From the NCBI RefSeq assembly GCF_946479605.1, contig NZ_CAMLGT010000023.1, positions 1 through 25,750 on the forward strand: a stretch of 25,750 bases of DNA, read 5' to 3'. A program made the translations under genes and the position numbers. A model generated the notes under the pieces. It made no database searches and was not told the DNA's origin. It saw only the letters and a program-made list of their open reading frames with translations. Positions 24,114 through 25,750 of this stretch are shown piece by piece. This stretch comes from an uncultured Lacibacter sp. (lineage in GTDB: Bacteria > Bacteroidota > Bacteroidia > Chitinophagales > Chitinophagaceae). Position 1 is the stretch's first letter. Each line of letters starts with the position of its first letter.

Positions 24114-25750
24114 TTATTTACTGCCTGTTAGCTGGTTAAACAAAAATTTGAAGGTGCCATGCGTTTGCGAACGGAACGTGATCTCAGGTCCAAATACATA
24201 CAAATTGCCTTTGCCCACTTTTGCAGAAAAAGCAGCAATGCCATCCAGTAAATATTCCTGTCCCCAAGCCCAGCCGCTGCGTAATGGTTGTGCAGAGGCA
24301 TACCATGCAATAGGCGTTACTTCACCTTTTGCAATGGCTGCTGGTGATAGTTTAAATACAGGACTGCTTGATACAAATACATCGGCTTCACTGTTCATGC
24401 CCCATGCCGGTTGTTGTGTTGAATCAACTTTTACACGCAATACACTACCGGGGATATAATACTTTTCACCGGGCAGCACACGTTCAACACCGTTATTCAT
24501 TTCTACCAACGCACTTTTTACAGGCAGTTTAAAGTGATAAGCAAGATTGGCACTGTGGCCAATGGTAACAATGCTGCCGCCTGCTTCTACAAATTGTTTC
24601 AGTTGCGGAATAGATGTATCAGCAGTGATGCGTCCCAATGTTTTATGATACTCAGCAGGAATTTCTTCCACTCTTGGTCCACGGCCTCCAAAGCCACGGC
24701 CACCTGTTCCTGCAACGCCGGGTATCGCTTCACTTACAAAAACGATCACATCGTATTGATCAATGAGTTTACCTGCATCAATATCTTTTGCATAAATAAC
24801 CGTGTAAGGGAAATGGTGTTGTTCAAATATCCAGCGCATCCAGCCCGATGCCATAGAGCCACCATATACATCCCACAATCCAATCCGTAATGATTTTATT
24901 TTTTTTACAGTGCCCGCCGGTTGTTTGCTTACCGCAATGGCCTGTGCACCGTATTCCTTCGCTGCTTTTTCTAAAACAGCTTTTGATTTACTGTTTGCTT
25001 TTACAAAGAACGAACCCTGTGCAGCAGCATCAGTAATACGTATCACTTCCACACCTTCTTTCAACAGATCGTTCACTGCAATGAACGAAGCATTACCTGC
25101 CGCACTCAACAAATAGCCACCTGTACTGTTGCTGAATTTGCCAGGTGTTTTTTGTTCAACACCATAAGCAATACTTTCAAATGGTCCGTCAAAACCGGTG
25201 AGGATACGATCGAACTTGAAGCCCATCGTAAAAGCGGGAGTCCAGCCTGCTGCATCATACGGACGAACGGGTGGGCCACCGGGGTATAAGAAATCATTTG
25301 GATGATCCTGCGGTTCAAACATATCAATCACATGCGGGCGGAAAGCCTGGTTTGCTTTCACCACATAAGAACCGGCAGGATATGTTTTACCGGCAACAGA
25401 AAAATCAGCTGTTGCTTTTTCTACCCGAATACCTGACAGTAATAATGTATTCACAAATTTTACTGCTGAACTCATATCCGGTTGATCAGAAGGAATGATA
25501 AATCCTCTTGGATCACGCAGAGCAGGATCTTTAAACACTGCATCATAATAGTTCAATGGAACAGTATCAACAAAATTCTGATTACTGTTTTGTGCCGATG
25601 GGCGTTGATCTTTAAAGAATGCTTTTTTGATGGCTTCCACTTTATTGGGCGATAACGACCATTGATCTTTGTTGCCTTTATCAATGGAATTTTTTCCCAT
25701 CTTATAAATGTTATACAGCAATGGCTCACGGTTACGCACAGCATAATCCA
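24114..25750 (-). CDS. C-terminal part of a large M14-family zinc carboxypeptidase-like protein, 5' end outside window
   Basis: The last 545 or so residues of a larger exported enzyme; the frame is open to the window edge (DYAVRNREPLLY...), so the GTG at 25739 is an internal Val codon. Bacteroidota proteins of this type are about 800-950 residues, with the metallo-carboxypeptidase domain in the N-terminal third, which lies outside this window; no zinc ligands can be seen here. Numbering from the internal Val: a family-specific segment with DPRGFIIPSDQPDMSSAVKF (77-96) and AGSYVVKANQAFRPHVIDMF, GWTPAFTMGFKFDRI, then an alpha/beta domain (about 284-400; LRIGLWDVYGGSMASGWMRW, YDVIVFVSEAIPG, EAGGSIVTIGHSA) resembling a glutamine-amidotransferase/flavodoxin-like fold without an evident catalytic Cys. 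The assignment rests on overall resemblance to that family. Confidence 0.8.
   Translation of the reverse strand, partial: DYAVRNREPLLYNIYKMGKNSIDKGNKDQWSLSPNKVEAIKKAFFKDQRPSAQNSNQNFVDTVPLNYYDAVFKDPALRDPRGFIIPSDQPDMSSAVKFVNTLLLSGIRVEKATADFSVAGKTYPAGSYVVKANQAFRPHVIDMFEPQDHPNDFLYPGGPPVRPYDAAGWTPAFTMGFKFDRILTGFDGPFESIAYGVEQKTPGKFSNSTGGYLLSAAGNASFIAVNDLLKEGVEVIRITDAAAQGSFFVKANSKSKAVLEKAAKEYGAQAIAVSKQPAGTVKKIKSLRIGLWDVYGGSMASGWMRWIFEQHHFPYTVIYAKDIDAGKLIDQYDVIVFVSEAIPGVAGTGGRGFGGRGPRVEEIPAEYHKTLGRITADTSIPQLKQFVEAGGSIVTIGHSANLAYHFKLPVKSALVEMNNGVERVLPGEKYYIPGSVLRVKVDSTQQPAWGMNSEADVFVSSSPVFKLSPAAIAKGEVTPIAWYASAQPLRSGWAWGQEYLLDGIAAFSAKVGKGNLYVFGPEITFRSQTHGTFKFLFNQLTGSK

Noticed and set aside
24106..24459. 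+ strand frame of 117 residues opposite the M14-type gene, starting beside the terminator
   Set aside because: It is a shadow of a well-supported coding region and has no family features.
1..25750. CRISPR array, tRNA/rRNA genes, insertion sequences, phage or toxin-antitoxin genes
   Set aside because: I looked for spaced direct repeats, cloverleaf patterns, transposase motifs and small paired genes and found none that hold up.

Overview
The window looks like ordinary chromosomal DNA of a Bacteroidota bacterium, probably of the Chitinophagaceae or a close relative (lineage is inferred). The reasons are a giant secreted protein with a type IX secretion (T9SS) type B C-terminal domain followed by a PorP/SprF-family gene, a CarboxypepD-regulatory-like plus von Willebrand A protein, a large M14 carboxypeptidase of the Bacteroidota type, few Shine-Dalgarno sequences, and promoter-like TTG-N21-TAnnTTTG elements. 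I see no tRNA, rRNA, CRISPR array, insertion sequence, phage gene or att site. No stretch longer than 300 bases is without a gene.

Layout. Bases 1-5934 hold a signalling cluster, all on the + strand: a PAS-rich NarL/DesK-type histidine kinase cut by the left edge, a second membrane-bound kinase of the same type, a LuxR/NarL-type response regulator, and a stand-alone receiver protein with a TTG start. Both kinases have nearly the same HisKA_3 core, so they probably feed the same regulator. Bases 5995-6474 (- strand) encode a small exported protein. Bases 6619-9917 encode a family 2 glycosyltransferase and RecG helicase.

Bases 9990-15054 form a surface-protein block: a 1204-residue SBBP/PKD protein with a T9SS type B signal, a PorP/SprF-like protein, and a small putative lipoprotein. 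Bases 15134-17161 hold a GlcD-like FAD oxidoreductase and an outer-membrane barrel protein, whose end meets the end of a LOG-family gene on the - strand (17158-17688). Bases 17770-21633 hold a sodium:solute symporter, an O-methyltransferase, a glucosaminidase/LysM cell-wall enzyme and hypoxanthine phosphoribosyltransferase. Bases 21673-24041 hold a vWA-domain protein and a small lipoprotein. These end at a strong two-way terminator facing a - strand M14-type carboxypeptidase cut by the right edge.

No clearly new multi-gene system is visible. The points most worth a second look are: recG, whose conserved N-terminus runs upstream of any ATG/GTG/TTG and has an ATC where an ATG would be expected; an 11-bp perfect inverted repeat that overlaps the predicted -33 box of the O-methyltransferase promoter; an array of GTAG/CTAC half-sites after the response regulator; and a three-fold repeated membrane motif in the sensor of the second kinase.
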